64,000 nt of DNA from Flammeovirga sp. EKP202 (GCF_014534745.1 NZ_JACVVP010000032.1:1-64000), one strand, 5' to 3'; positions 46,181 through 55,318 are shown, counted from the first letter of the stretch. Numbers and translations: made by a program. Notes: generated by a model from the sequence alone, not told the origin.

Positions 46181-46960
46181 TTATTCTCCAATAATCTTAG
46201 TCCCTTTTGGAGTATTGGCTAGTAAACCTTCAACTTTCCCTAGCCATACTTCTTTTACAGAAGCTTCAATTGCATCAAAAGCATTTTTCAATTTAGGCAA
46301 CATTCCATCAGCTACTACTCCTTCCGCTTTGAACTGCTCAAATTTCTGAGGATCTAATTCTTCTACTAAAGAATTGTCATCATTGATGTCCAATAATACA
46401 CCCGCTTTTTCAAAACAATATCTTAAAGAAACTTCATGCCCTGCCTGACCTAACGCTACAGCGACTGCTTGTGCCATTGTATCTGCATTGGTATTCAATA
46501 ATTGACCTTTTTTGTCGTGAGTTAAAGGTGCAATCACAGGTGTAATTCCTTCTTTTGCTAAATTGGCAATTGGACCGGCATTGGCTTTTCGAACATCACC
46601 CACAAAACCAAAGTCAATTTCCCATCCTGTTCTTTTATCCGCTTCAATGATATTCGCATCAGCACCTGTCAATCCAATAGCATTCGTACCTTTTGCTTGA
46701 AGTTGAGCCACAATCCTCTTGTTGACTAAACCTCCATAAACCATCGTTACCACTTCCAATGTATCAGCGTCTGTAATACGTCTTCCATCCACCATTTTAG
46801 GTTCAATGCCTAAACGTTGTGCCATAGCTGTCGCTAATTTACCACCACCATGCACTAATACTTTTGCACCTTCTAACTGAGAAAATTGTTCTAAAAAAGA
46901 GGATAATGCAGTCTCGTCATTGATTACATTTCCTCCTACTTTGATTACTGATATTTTCAT
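46181..46960 (-). CDS. argB: acetylglutamate (or succinylglutamate) kinase
   Basis: 259 residues from the ATG at 46960; a longer frame to 47050 runs through an intergenic palindrome and is rejected. Amino-acid kinase fold: KVGGNVINDE phosphate loop, LVHGGGKLATAM, GLTGADANIIEADK, INADTMAQAVAV (reading NTNADTMAQAV here). It phosphorylates N-acylglutamate. Given the carbamoyltransferase next door, the acyl group may be succinyl. Arginine-insensitive type judging by the lack of the N-terminal helix of feedback-inhibited enzymes. Confidence 0.95.
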   Translation of the reverse strand: MKISVIKVGGNVINDETALSSFLEQFSQLEGAKVLVHGGGKLATAMAQRLGIEPKMVDGRRITDADTLEVVTMVYGGLVNKRIVAQLQAKGTNAIGLTGADANIIEADKRTGWEIDFGFVGDVRKANAGPIANLAKEGITPVIAPLTHDKKGQLLNTNADTMAQAVAVALGQAGHEVSLRYCFEKAGVLLDINDDNSLVEELDPQKFEQFKAEGVVADGMLPKLKNAFDAIEASVKEVWLGKVEGLLANTPKGTKIIGE

Positions 46961-46978
46961 TTTTGTATTTTCAAAACA

Positions 46979-47001
46979 GGGACATAGCATTGCTACGTCC
47001 C
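46979..47001. repeat. short interspersed palindrome upstream of argB
   Basis: GGGACATAGCA / TGCTACGTCCC with one mismatched pair, in the 102-base argF'-argB gap. Same general form as the palindromes at 39039-39059 and 48200-48225. Confidence 0.5.
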
Positions 47002-47062
47002 TTGTTATTATATATGTGGGATGTGAGACATTTATTATACTTTGTCTCAAAAGTAATATTGT

Positions 47063-48013
47063 TTATTCTGTTTCTAGTATAGCTTTTAAAACTGCTGCTG
47101 CTGCAAAAGTTCTGTTATTCGCTTCTTCAATGATCAGAGAGTTATCACTATCCAACACACCATCTGAAGCAACAACGTTTCTTCTTATTGGAAGACAGTG
47201 CATAAACTTACCATTCTTGGTCAAAGCCATTTTCTCTTCCGTCACTTGCCAAGAATTGTCTTTACAAACTACCTTACCGTATTCTGTAGTTGAAGACCAG
47301 TTTTTAGCATAAACAAAATCAGCATCTTTTAATGCTTCATCTTGATCCGTTGTAAAGGTAGCATCACCTACAAATTCAGGATCTAATTCATATCCTTCAG
47401 GAGCAGTGATAACTAATTCAACATCATCAGCAGCATTCATCCACTCTGCAAAAGAGTTTGGAACTGCTTGAGGTAATGCTCTTGGGTGAGGAGCCCAAGT
47501 CAATACCACTTTTTTCTTTGGTTTATCTGAATTCTCACGAATTGTTACTAAATCAGCTAAAGATTGAAGTGGGTGTCTTGTTGCAGATTCTAAACTTACG
47601 ATCGGCACATGAGCGTACTTCACAAAGTCTTTCATGATACTGTCTGCATAATCCTCTTCTTTATCTTGAAGGTTTGGAAACGAACGAACTCCAATAATAT
47701 CACAATACTGACTGATAACAGCTGCTGCATCTTTTAAATGCTCTGCCTTATCACTATCCATTACAACACCATCTTCCGTTTCGATTTTCCAACCGTCTTT
47801 ATCTATATTCATTACCATCACGTCCATTCCTAAGTGACGTGCGGCACGTTGAGTACTAAGTCTTGTTCTTAAACTAGGATTGAAAAAAAGTAATCCTAGC
47901 ATTTTATTTTTTCCTACATCACCATAAGCTTCAGGATTGGCTTTAATTGACAATGCACTTTTTACGATTTCATTTAAGTCCTGAACATCGTTTACTGATA
48001 AAAACTTTTCCAT
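47063..48013 (-). CDS. argF': N-acylornithine carbamoyltransferase (succinyl- rather than acetyl-type likely)
   Basis: 316 residues. Carbamoyl-phosphate loop FFNPSLRTR (residues 43-51) instead of the STRTR of ordinary OTCase, the TRHPLQSLADL block, WAPHPRALPQAVPNSFAEWMN and MHCLPIRRNVVASD identify the AOTCase/SOTCase branch. Residue 90 in SDKAEHLKDAA is Ala; published work on this pair found Pro90 in Bacteroides fragilis SOTCase and Glu92 in Xanthomonas AOTCase as the specificity switch, with Ala substitution of the Glu favouring succinylornithine. On that basis I lean to N-succinyl-L-ornithine as substrate. Cytoplasmic, trimeric by family. Confidence 0.92.
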   Translation of the reverse strand: MEKFLSVNDVQDLNEIVKSALSIKANPEAYGDVGKNKMLGLLFFNPSLRTRLSTQRAARHLGMDVMVMNIDKDGWKIETEDGVVMDSDKAEHLKDAAAVISQYCDIIGVRSFPNLQDKEEDYADSIMKDFVKYAHVPIVSLESATRHPLQSLADLVTIRENSDKPKKKVVLTWAPHPRALPQAVPNSFAEWMNAADDVELVITAPEGYELDPEFVGDATFTTDQDEALKDADFVYAKNWSSTTEYGKVVCKDNSWQVTEEKMALTKNGKFMHCLPIRRNVVASDGVLDSDNSLIIEEANNRTFAAAAVLKAILETE

Positions 48014-48199
48014 TTCTAATTCTATGTCTTTGATTGTTTATGTACTAAGCCCAAAATAGATATTGACTAATAATTATTTTTTGTGAGTACGACGCTGAAA
48101 AACGTATCAATAGTGATTCTATTTAAAGTTTTTTAAAGGAAGTAATCGCAAAACAATAAACAGAATTAGTATTATATAATTTTGTCTTAGTACTTAAGT

Positions 48200-48225
48200 A
48201 AGGACATTGTAATACAACATCCTTA
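48200..48225. repeat. imperfect palindrome just past argD
   Basis: AAGGACATTGTA / TACAACATCCTT around one base, with two mismatched pairs, 8 bases beyond the argD stop. No T-run. The rest of the 220-base gap 48014-48233 is AT-rich without features. Confidence 0.45.
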
Positions 48226-48233
48226 CACATTAT

Positions 48234-49373
48234 TTATGCTATTTCTTTTGTTACATCATTAAAGGCATCTACAAATAATTGTGCTTGCTCTTTTGTCAAT
48301 GTCAATGGAGGTAACAATCTGATTGTATTTTTATTCGATGATGCACCGGTGAAAATCTTATGCTTCATCAAAATTTCTTTTCTCAAAGGAGCTACAGCTT
48401 CATTCAGTTCAATACCCAACATCAGACCTTTTCCTCTGATTTCTTTAATGGCTGGGTTCTGCTTCAATTGCTCCACGATCCACTCTCCTACTTCAACTGA
48501 TTTTTCAATCAAGTTCTCTCCTTCCAACACATCTAATACTGCAATACCTGCCGCACAAGCTAAGTGGTTTCCTCCGAAAGTTGTCCCCAACATTCCGAAT
48601 GAAGCTTCAAATTTTGGAGCGATGAAAACACCACCGATTGGGAAACCATTACCCATACCTTTGGCCATTGTCACAACATCAGGAGTAACATTGTACCATT
48701 GGTGAGCAAAGAAACGACCGCTTCTACCATAACCCGACTGAATTTCATCTGCGATAAATACTGCATCCTGATCATCACATAATGTTCTAATCGCTTGCAT
48801 AAATTCTTCAGTTGGCTCATAGATACCGCCAATTCCTTGGATACCTTCTACGATTACCGCACAGATTTCATTTTCCGCAAATGCTTGTTTCAAAGCATCC
48901 ACATCATTGAAAGGTAAAATCAAAGTATCGTGCACTGCATTCACAGGAGCAACAATATTTTTATTATCCGTTGTTGCTACCGACAATGAAGTTCTACCGT
49001 GAAAACCTTTTGTGAATGAAATAATTTTTGTCTTTTTATTATAGAAAGACGCCAATTTGAATGCATTTTCATTCGCCTCAGCTCCAGAGTTACATAAGAA
49101 AAGGTTCCAATCGTGATAACATGAAGCTTCACCTAGCTTAGACGCCAATTCTTTCTGTAGTGGGTTCTGAATACTGTTCGAGTAAAAAACTAAGTTTTCT
49201 AATTGAGTACTTAGTTTTTCTTTATAATAAGGATGGGTATGACCAATAGAAATTACCGCATGACCACCGTATAAATCTAAATATTTTTGTCCCTCTTTAT
49301 CATAGATCCAAACATCTTCACCTTTAACAGGCTCAATGTCAAAAAGAGGATATACATCAAATAAATTTGCCAT
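48234..49373 (-). CDS. argD: acylornithine aminotransferase
   Basis: 379 residues, class-III PLP aminotransferase. The PLP lysine lies in TMAKGMGNGFPIGGV, preceded by FIADEIQSGYGRSGRFFA; SGAEANENAFKLA supplies phosphate contacts. It converts N-acylglutamate semialdehyde to N-acylornithine with glutamate as donor. 30 bases after argC, so co-transcribed. Confidence 0.95.
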   Translation of the reverse strand: MANLFDVYPLFDIEPVKGEDVWIYDKEGQKYLDLYGGHAVISIGHTHPYYKEKLSTQLENLVFYSNSIQNPLQKELASKLGEASCYHDWNLFLCNSGAEANENAFKLASFYNKKTKIISFTKGFHGRTSLSVATTDNKNIVAPVNAVHDTLILPFNDVDALKQAFAENEICAVIVEGIQGIGGIYEPTEEFMQAIRTLCDDQDAVFIADEIQSGYGRSGRFFAHQWYNVTPDVVTMAKGMGNGFPIGGVFIAPKFEASFGMLGTTFGGNHLACAAGIAVLDVLEGENLIEKSVEVGEWIVEQLKQNPAIKEIRGKGLMLGIELNEAVAPLRKEILMKHKIFTGASSNKNTIRLLPPLTLTKEQAQLFVDAFNDVTKEIA

Positions 49374-49403
49374 TTTTCGAAACGTTGAATGTGAAAAGTG
49401 AGA

Positions 49404-50393
49404 TTAAAATGCCATCGGCTTAAGGTTCAAACCAAGCTTCTCGTCTAACCCGAAGATTAAGTTCATGTTTTGAACAGCTTGTCCTACTGCACCTTTTAAT
49501 AAGTTATCAATTGCTGAAGTGACTAATAATGTATCGTCATGCTTCTCGACACTGATAAATCCACGGTTAGTATTGACTACTTGCTTCAAATCCAATGGAC
49601 CATCAATGACATGAGTAAATGCCGCATCTGCATAGTAATCTTTGAATAACTTCACCGCCTCTTCTTGAGAAAGATCCGATTTCAAATAGCATGAAGCTAA
49701 AATTCCTCTTGTAAAGTTACCTCTATAAGGGATGAAATTGATTTTGTGATTAAATCCATCTTGTAATTGATTTAATGACTGACCAATTTCTAATAAGTGT
49801 TGATGATTAAATGCTTTGTAATGCGAAATATTACTTGTTCTCCAAGTAAAAGCAGTACTTGCCATTAATTTCACACCTGCACCCGTAGAACCCGTAATAG
49901 CACTGATATGTACCTCATCATTCAGTTTTTGAGCTGAAGCCAATGGTAATAATGCTATTTGAATAGCAGTCGCAAAACAACCTGGGTTTGCAATATTCTT
50001 TGCAGATTGGATCGCTTCTTTATTTAATTCAGGTAAACCATAGATAAACTCACGGTCACCTAATTGCATTGATCTATTTTCAACGATTCCTTCTCCTAAT
50101 CTAAAATCTTGACTTAAGTCGATGATAATAGTTTCAGGAGCAAATGTATTTTCTTCTAAAAACTTAACAGACTCACCGTGCCCTAAACATAAGAAAATCA
50201 CTTCCGAATCTTTTACCTCACCAGTAAACTCTAATTCTGTTTCACCAAATAAATCTTTGTGTTGAGCATACAAAGGTTTTCCTACTTGACTACGGCTATG
50301 TACATAATCAATTTCTACTTCAGGATGATTAATTAATACTCTTAGTAATTCGCCGCCAGTCATTCCAGCTCCACCTATAATTCCAACTTTCAT
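49404..50393 (-). CDS. argC: N-acyl-gamma-glutamyl-phosphate reductase
   Basis: 329 residues. N-terminal Rossmann GIIGGAGMTGGELLRVL; the catalytic Cys in ANPGCFATAIQIALLP; GSTGAGVKLMAS and PYRGNFTRGI are typical ArgC blocks. NADPH-dependent reduction of N-acylglutamyl phosphate. Separated from argG by a terminator-like hairpin, and so likely the first gene of a second transcript or of the attenuated part of the operon. Confidence 0.96.
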   Translation of the reverse strand: MKVGIIGGAGMTGGELLRVLINHPEVEIDYVHSRSQVGKPLYAQHKDLFGETELEFTGEVKDSEVIFLCLGHGESVKFLEENTFAPETIIIDLSQDFRLGEGIVENRSMQLGDREFIYGLPELNKEAIQSAKNIANPGCFATAIQIALLPLASAQKLNDEVHISAITGSTGAGVKLMASTAFTWRTSNISHYKAFNHQHLLEIGQSLNQLQDGFNHKINFIPYRGNFTRGILASCYLKSDLSQEEAVKLFKDYYADAAFTHVIDGPLDLKQVVNTNRGFISVEKHDDTLLVTSAIDNLLKGAVGQAVQNMNLIFGLDEKLGLNLKPMAF

Positions 50394-50479
50394 CTTCTTA
50401 TGTTTTTAATATTTGTGAGTTTGTATTGTTTGTTTAATCTCTTTTCTTTGGTCCTATCAAACTAAATTGATTTAAAAAA

Positions 50480-50503
50480 GGATGCAGAATTATTTCCGCA
50501 CCC
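50480..50503 (-). terminator. terminator between argG and argC
   Basis: On the minus strand a 10-bp stem with two G-T pairs (arms 50494-50503 and 50480-50489, four-base loop), directly followed by TTTTTT. The plus strand has A-C mismatches at the wobble positions, so the structure is specific to the minus strand. Confidence 0.7.
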
Positions 50504-50545
50504 TTAGTTTTCTTTACCAATTCAAGTTATCAGGTTTAAAAAACT

Positions 50546-51757
50546 TTATTCAGAAATACTTTCTTCAGCAGCTTCTTTTACTTTACCGAAGATCATATTT
50601 TGATTTGCTAAAATAGTCGCAAAACCACGAGCGTCTTCACCTGTCCATGCATTGTTCATTTCACCGTAAGCTCCGAATGTACTGTTCATCAAGTCATATT
50701 TTGACTCAATGCCTTCTAATTCGAATCTGTAAGGGTACAATGTCACGAATACCTCACCTGATACGTGATCTTGTGTATCTTGAAGGAACTTCTCGATGTT
50801 ACGCATTACTGGATCGATCCATTGTCCTTCGTGCGTCAACATACCATAGTAGTTACCTAATTGTTCTTTCCAATATAATTGCCACTTTGTAAGCGTGTGC
50901 TTCTCTAATAAGTGGTGCGCTTTAATAGTGACCACTGGAGCAGCCGCCTCAAAACCAACACGTCCTTTAATACCGATGATTGTATCACCTACGTGAATAT
51001 CTCTACCGATACCAAATGGAGAAGCGATTTTATTTAATTCTTGAATAGCTTGTACCGGCTTGTCAAAAATATGACCGTCAATACCTACTAATTCACCTTT
51101 CTCAAAAGTCAACGCTACTTTCTTAGGAATAGTTTCCGTCACTTGCGTAGGGAAAGCCTCTTCAGGTAAAGTATTTCTTGAACCTAAAGTCTCTTTACCA
51201 CCTACTGAAGTACCCCATAAACCTTGGTTGATAGAGTAAAGTGATTTTTCCCAATTTCCTTCTACACCTTTAGCAATCAAGTAATCGATTTCGTCTTGTC
51301 TTGACAATTGATTATCTCTGATTGGTGTAATGATTTCAGCTCCTGGGCAGATAATTTTGAAAGCCATATCGAAACGGATTTGGTCGTTACCAGCACCAGT
51401 AGATCCATGAGCAATACTATCTGCACCAATTTTCTTAGCATATTCAGCAATTGCTAACGCTTGGAATACACGCTCTGCACTTACTGATAATGGATAAGTA
51501 TTATATCTTAAAGCATTACCAAATACTAAGTACTTTACACATTGATCGTAAAACGTTTCCGTTTGATCTAAAGTAATGTGAGACTTAACACCTAAAGTAT
51601 ATGCTTTCTCTTCAATTTCTTTTAACTCCTCGTCCGAGAAACCTCCCGTCTGAACGATAGCGGTATGCACTTCTAACCCTCTTTCTTCTGAAAGATACTT
51701 TACACAGTATGTTGTATCTAATCCACCACTAAAGGCTAAAACCACTTTCTTACTCAT
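50546..51757 (-). CDS. argG: argininosuccinate synthase
   Basis: 403 residues, normal length. N-terminal P-loop VVLAFSGGLDTTYCVKYL of the N-type ATP pyrophosphatase family, AHGSTGAGNDQIRFD and a C-terminal GEVFVTLYPYRFELEGIES. Joins citrulline and aspartate with ATP. 42 bases after the GNAT gene and followed by a terminator, so the two likely form a unit with some readthrough into argC. Confidence 0.97.
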   Translation of the reverse strand: MSKKVVLAFSGGLDTTYCVKYLSEERGLEVHTAIVQTGGFSDEELKEIEEKAYTLGVKSHITLDQTETFYDQCVKYLVFGNALRYNTYPLSVSAERVFQALAIAEYAKKIGADSIAHGSTGAGNDQIRFDMAFKIICPGAEIITPIRDNQLSRQDEIDYLIAKGVEGNWEKSLYSINQGLWGTSVGGKETLGSRNTLPEEAFPTQVTETIPKKVALTFEKGELVGIDGHIFDKPVQAIQELNKIASPFGIGRDIHVGDTIIGIKGRVGFEAAAPVVTIKAHHLLEKHTLTKWQLYWKEQLGNYYGMLTHEGQWIDPVMRNIEKFLQDTQDHVSGEVFVTLYPYRFELEGIESKYDLMNSTFGAYGEMNNAWTGEDARGFATILANQNMIFGKVKEAAEESISE

Positions 51758-51799
51758 TGTCTCTATTTCTTTTTTTGTTTGTTAAATCTTTTTCGGTCT

Positions 51800-52399
51800 C
51801 TACTCTACAGTAGATTTGTATCTAGGATCATTCGGATCGAAGATCATTCCAGTACATAAACAGTGTTTTCTTTCTGTTCTTTGTAAAATGTCATAGTTCA
51901 CACAACTTTGACATCCTTTCCAGAATTGCTCATCATCTGTTAATTCAGAAAATGTAACAGGACGATAACCCAACTCGCTGTTGATTCTCATGACAGGTAA
52001 ACTTGTCGTCAAACCAAACAACTTTGCATCAGGGTATTTCTTTCTTGACAATTGGAAAGCTTTTTTCTTAATCGCTTTTGCCAAGCCAGTTCCTCTAAAT
52101 TTAGGGTTTACAATTAATCCTGAGTTTGCAACATACTTGTTATGTCCCCAAGATTCAATATAGCAAAAACCTGCAAAGGTTCCGTCATCGGCAATTGCAA
52201 TAACACCTTTCCCTTCCTCGAATTTCTTTTCGATATAATCCACGCTTCTCTTAGCAATACCAGTTCCTCTAGCTTTTGCTGATTCTTCAATTTGATGACA
52301 GATATCTTTTGCATACTCTTTATGCTCACTGATACTGGCTTCAATAATTGAAAAACTTGATATATGTTGCATCTCTTGAATTAGATTCTTAACTGTCAT
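51800..52399 (-). CDS. GNAT acyltransferase heading the arginine cluster (putative glutamate N-acyltransferase)
   Basis: About 199 residues from the ATG at 52399; 52372 is an equally possible ATG and a TTG at 52423 is unlikely. A GNAT domain is visible: NSGLIVNPKFRGTGLAKAIK (acetyl-CoA loop) and LPVMRINSELGYRPV. The N-terminal IEESAKARGTGIAKRSVDYIEKK and the C-terminal Cys-rich stretch CQSCVNYDILQRTERKHCLC are shared with a Bacteroidota group found at the head of arginine clusters. As no argJ or classical argA is present, it probably acylates glutamate as the first step; this is inference. Confidence 0.78.
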   Translation of the reverse strand: MTVKNLIQEMQHISSFSIIEASISEHKEYAKDICHQIEESAKARGTGIAKRSVDYIEKKFEEGKGVIAIADDGTFAGFCYIESWGHNKYVANSGLIVNPKFRGTGLAKAIKKKAFQLSRKKYPDAKLFGLTTSLPVMRINSELGYRPVTFSELTDDEQFWKGCQSCVNYDILQRTERKHCLCTGMIFDPNDPRYKSTVE

Positions 52400-52735
52400 T
52401 TCCTTAAAAACTTTATAGAGCAAGCTGTTAGTTAGTTTTTATACTTCCTCTCGTAAAACTTTGTTTGAAACACTATAATCGCGAGCCGACCAACACAAGT
52501 AATCACATTGTATTTTATAGTCGACATAAAATAGAACTAACGTCGAAAAAAACATCCTTCAACGGACGGCTTTACCGAATTTTTTAAACCTGTTATATGT
52601 CCTATTTTCTTTGTCATTTTTCCTTATTTGATAATCAAAATTAGGAAATTAAATACGATATATTCAAGTAAACCAGTGAATTATTAATACTTTTTTAAAA
52701 TATAATTTTTATAGATGAAATATTTTCAAGACACC

Positions 52736-52780
52736 GTGTTAAATTTTGAACATAGTGATTTAGGGTGTTAAATTTTGAAC
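52736..52780 (+). repeat. 16-bp direct repeat, 29-bp period
   Basis: GTGTTAAATTTTGAAC occurs at 52736-52751 and 52765-52780. The gap 52400-52853 carries no gene; it should hold the promoter for the arginine cluster on the minus strand and ends with the terminator of the next gene. Confidence 0.6.
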
Positions 52781-52788
52781 AAAATAAA

Positions 52789-52829
52789 AAAAGTTCAACA
52801 AATGATATTTCATCAAATGCTGAACTTTT
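52789..52829 (-). terminator. terminator of the lipoprotein / OMP / T9SS operon
   Basis: AAAAGTTCA (52789-52797) pairs with TGAACTTTT (52821-52829), T-run on the minus strand, 25 bases past the stop at 52854. Confidence 0.75.
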
Positions 52830-52853
52830 AATGGTTAAATTGTTACTAAAAAA

Positions 52854-54584
52854 CTACAGATTTTCCAGTATCTTATCACAAAATTCATCAAGATTTAAAT
52901 TTGTATTGACCATTCTTTCTGAATCAATATGTAATGAATCTTCATAGAAAGTGTCTCCCCAATAGAATCCAAATAGATATGTTGAATCTAATTTAGGGAC
53001 AGACATTGTGATTATTCCTTTATCAACATACCCCACAAAACCAAATTCACCATCCGCTTTCTTTCTATATAGGTTTACAGAAGGAGCAATCTTTTTATTA
53101 TCACAATATCCTGCATATTCAACATATACCTCAACACTTGCATCTAACTTAGAAAGGTGATCATATAATGAAATAGAAATATTATTGTCACAACCATTGA
53201 ACACCTCCGATCTATAAATATGCTCTGTCCATTTATAGGTATGTGACCAATGATTAATATATTCATAAAAAACTACCGAATCTGCATCTGGTAAAGCAGG
53301 CGAATGCCAATCATCTCTTCCTGAATAAGTCACTACTCTATCTCGAACAATCAATAGCTGCATATCCATATCAATAGAATTATTCAATGTAATCTCCTTT
53401 GTGTCTTTGGTAATATTGATGATTGCTCTGCCATTCCCCAAAGGTTGACTAGAATTAGGTGATACCAAATAAGCTTTTAATTCATAACTATTACCACTAG
53501 GTAATCGATGTGAATCTTCTATCTCAACAACCACACTTCCTGAAGAACATCTCCTATTATTTGTGAAAAAGTCTAGATTGTAAGAAGAAAGGTGAGTAGT
53601 TGTATACTTCACTTCTAAGCTTCCATCAACAGCAGGTGTGACCACTCCATCTCCATGAAATACCCATTGTCCATCATCATTACTGTAAGACCAAATTGGT
53701 ACTATATCTCCAACTTTTATAGGTTCATTTGTTTCGGGATTATAAGTGTCATCATTTATTTTCATGACAACCTCGATAGGTTCAGAAAATTCCGTTACCT
53801 CTTCACCATCAACAAACATATCAATTGAAGCGAAACCTGCAGTAACAAAATTACCTGTTGTTACTTCTTCACCACTTTGGTCGATCACTGAATTAGGAGA
53901 AAAACCACCTGGAAAAGATTCTAAACTCGACGGTTCATTACTATCAAAATTTATGACTTGAACTTCTAATTCGTTTCCATGTAAAACTTCGCCCTCAGCA
54001 TTTTTAAAAACAGTACCAGTATGAATACTAATTTCTGTTGAGGGACCTTCAACGTCTTCTGCATTTTCATCTGACGATGTTGAAACCACAATTTCTTCCG
54101 TAACTGACCCGTCACCCACAATTGTTGCTACTTCCTTTTCGACCTTTACTCCTACTGGAGGTGTTTCAATATTCACAACATTTGCATATAGCTGCATCAA
54201 TTCGCTGGTTCCATCAATGACAACTGGAATAGTAGTCGTTAAATAGTTTTCTCCTGATACTTTTACTGTAAATCTCAATGGATCTACTATATCAGAATAC
54301 TTTTTATTCACGGCTAAATTGATAATTCCATTTTTTGCAGAAAATGTCGATTCACCTGCATTATTCAAGATTTTATCAGCATCAGGTCCTAGTAATTCTA
54401 CTTCCAAAGCACCCTCTTCTGATAAACTAGCAGGATTAGATACATCACTTACTTTTATGGCTACTTCATAGGTAGAAAGCTTTGGAGATACAGGAATTAT
54501 AATATTTTCAAGAGGATTTTGACATGCATATACTATAAGTAAAGTTATAGATAAGGTCAATATAGAATAATATATCTTTTTCAT
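52854..54584 (-). CDS. surface lipoprotein of unknown function
   Basis: 576 residues. Signal peptide with lipobox TLLIVYACQN, Cys21. The mature protein is beta-rich: an N-terminal Ig-like part with PVGVKVEKEVATIVG, then a middle block IVPIWSYSNDDGQWVFHGDGVVT followed by TTTHLSSYNLDFF, which resembles the thrombospondin/FAM171-like extracellular blocks seen in Bacteroidota lipoproteins. The C-terminal third contains four Cys (NRRCSSG, FNGCDNN, YAGYCDN, DEFCDK) that could form disulfides. Last gene of a three-gene unit with an outer-membrane barrel protein and a T9SS cargo; the set may form one surface assembly. Confidence 0.82.
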   Translation of the reverse strand: MKKIYYSILTLSITLLIVYACQNPLENIIIPVSPKLSTYEVAIKVSDVSNPASLSEEGALEVELLGPDADKILNNAGESTFSAKNGIINLAVNKKYSDIVDPLRFTVKVSGENYLTTTIPVVIDGTSELMQLYANVVNIETPPVGVKVEKEVATIVGDGSVTEEIVVSTSSDENAEDVEGPSTEISIHTGTVFKNAEGEVLHGNELEVQVINFDSNEPSSLESFPGGFSPNSVIDQSGEEVTTGNFVTAGFASIDMFVDGEEVTEFSEPIEVVMKINDDTYNPETNEPIKVGDIVPIWSYSNDDGQWVFHGDGVVTPAVDGSLEVKYTTTHLSSYNLDFFTNNRRCSSGSVVVEIEDSHRLPSGNSYELKAYLVSPNSSQPLGNGRAIINITKDTKEITLNNSIDMDMQLLIVRDRVVTYSGRDDWHSPALPDADSVVFYEYINHWSHTYKWTEHIYRSEVFNGCDNNISISLYDHLSKLDASVEVYVEYAGYCDNKKIAPSVNLYRKKADGEFGFVGYVDKGIITMSVPKLDSTYLFGFYWGDTFYEDSLHIDSERMVNTNLNLDEFCDKILENL

Positions 54585-54598
54585 ATTTGTTTACTTGT

Positions 54599-55282
54599 TT
54601 AATTAATTCTGTAAGAGAGTCTGAGTTTCATAATCGGTAGCCAAGAATATCCTTCAAGGTTTTTTCTTAGCTGTTCCTGCTGTGATTCAAGTTGAGAAAA
54701 CATCTCTGTACCTGAGAATGTCACATCAGGGCTACCCATGTAATAAGCTCCCAAATCAAAACCAAATCCTATTTTCCTCTTCGGCACCGCACGTCCAAAG
54801 CCTAAGCCAAAATAAGGAGCAAATTTTGCCCATTGACCATTAAAATAGATTTCTCCAATATCATCTGTTGTGAATTCAATCTCTCCAATTGTAATTGGTT
54901 TCGCATATTTACCTTTCACCTCTATTTGGTTCTCTGGAATATAAGCTACACCTGCAAAAAGTTTAAAACTACTTTTATTAAATGGGAGATACTCTGCACG
55001 TAAATCAAGACTAATCGAAGCCATTGATAGTTTTGTATCCATCAACTCGCCTTGTACTGTCACGCGTTGTTCCAAGTCCGATACTTTTAAGTAATTAAAA
55101 CCTAAGGCGAAGTTGAATTTTGAATAATTTCTAGCGATATCAATACCTGCTCCGGTAGTTCCTCCGTAAATTCCAATTGCCATTTTTCCTTCATAAGCAG
55201 GAGAAGCAGGAGTCTCATCTTGAGCAACGGTAAGCAATGAAATACCTATTGTGAAATAGGTTATTAATAGTAATACTTTCAT
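54599..55282 (-). CDS. outer-membrane beta-barrel protein
   Basis: 227 residues from the ATG at 55282, which opens into a signal peptide (KVLLLITYFTIGISLLTVAQ); the TTG at 55318 is rejected. The mature part alternates polar and aromatic residues (AIGIYGGTTGAGIDIARN, FNFALGFNYLKV, ISLDLRAEYLPF, FAPYFGLGFGRA) and ends LPIMKLRLSYRIN, the aromatic-rich C-terminal strand of outer-membrane barrels. Eight strands are likely. 14 bases before the lipoprotein gene and 36 after the T9SS gene. Function unknown. Confidence 0.82.
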   Translation of the reverse strand: MKVLLLITYFTIGISLLTVAQDETPASPAYEGKMAIGIYGGTTGAGIDIARNYSKFNFALGFNYLKVSDLEQRVTVQGELMDTKLSMASISLDLRAEYLPFNKSSFKLFAGVAYIPENQIEVKGKYAKPITIGEIEFTTDDIGEIYFNGQWAKFAPYFGLGFGRAVPKRKIGFGFDLGAYYMGSPDVTFSGTEMFSQLESQQEQLRKNLEGYSWLPIMKLRLSYRIN

Positions 55283-55318
55283 GTTAGTTCTTCTTCTGAA
55301 TTTAAATTTGAATAGCAA

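Noticed and set aside
46961-47050. N-terminal extension of argB to 47050
   Set aside because: The extra 30 residues run through the intergenic palindrome at 46979-47001 and ArgB proteins begin just before the KVGG loop, which fits the ATG at 46960.
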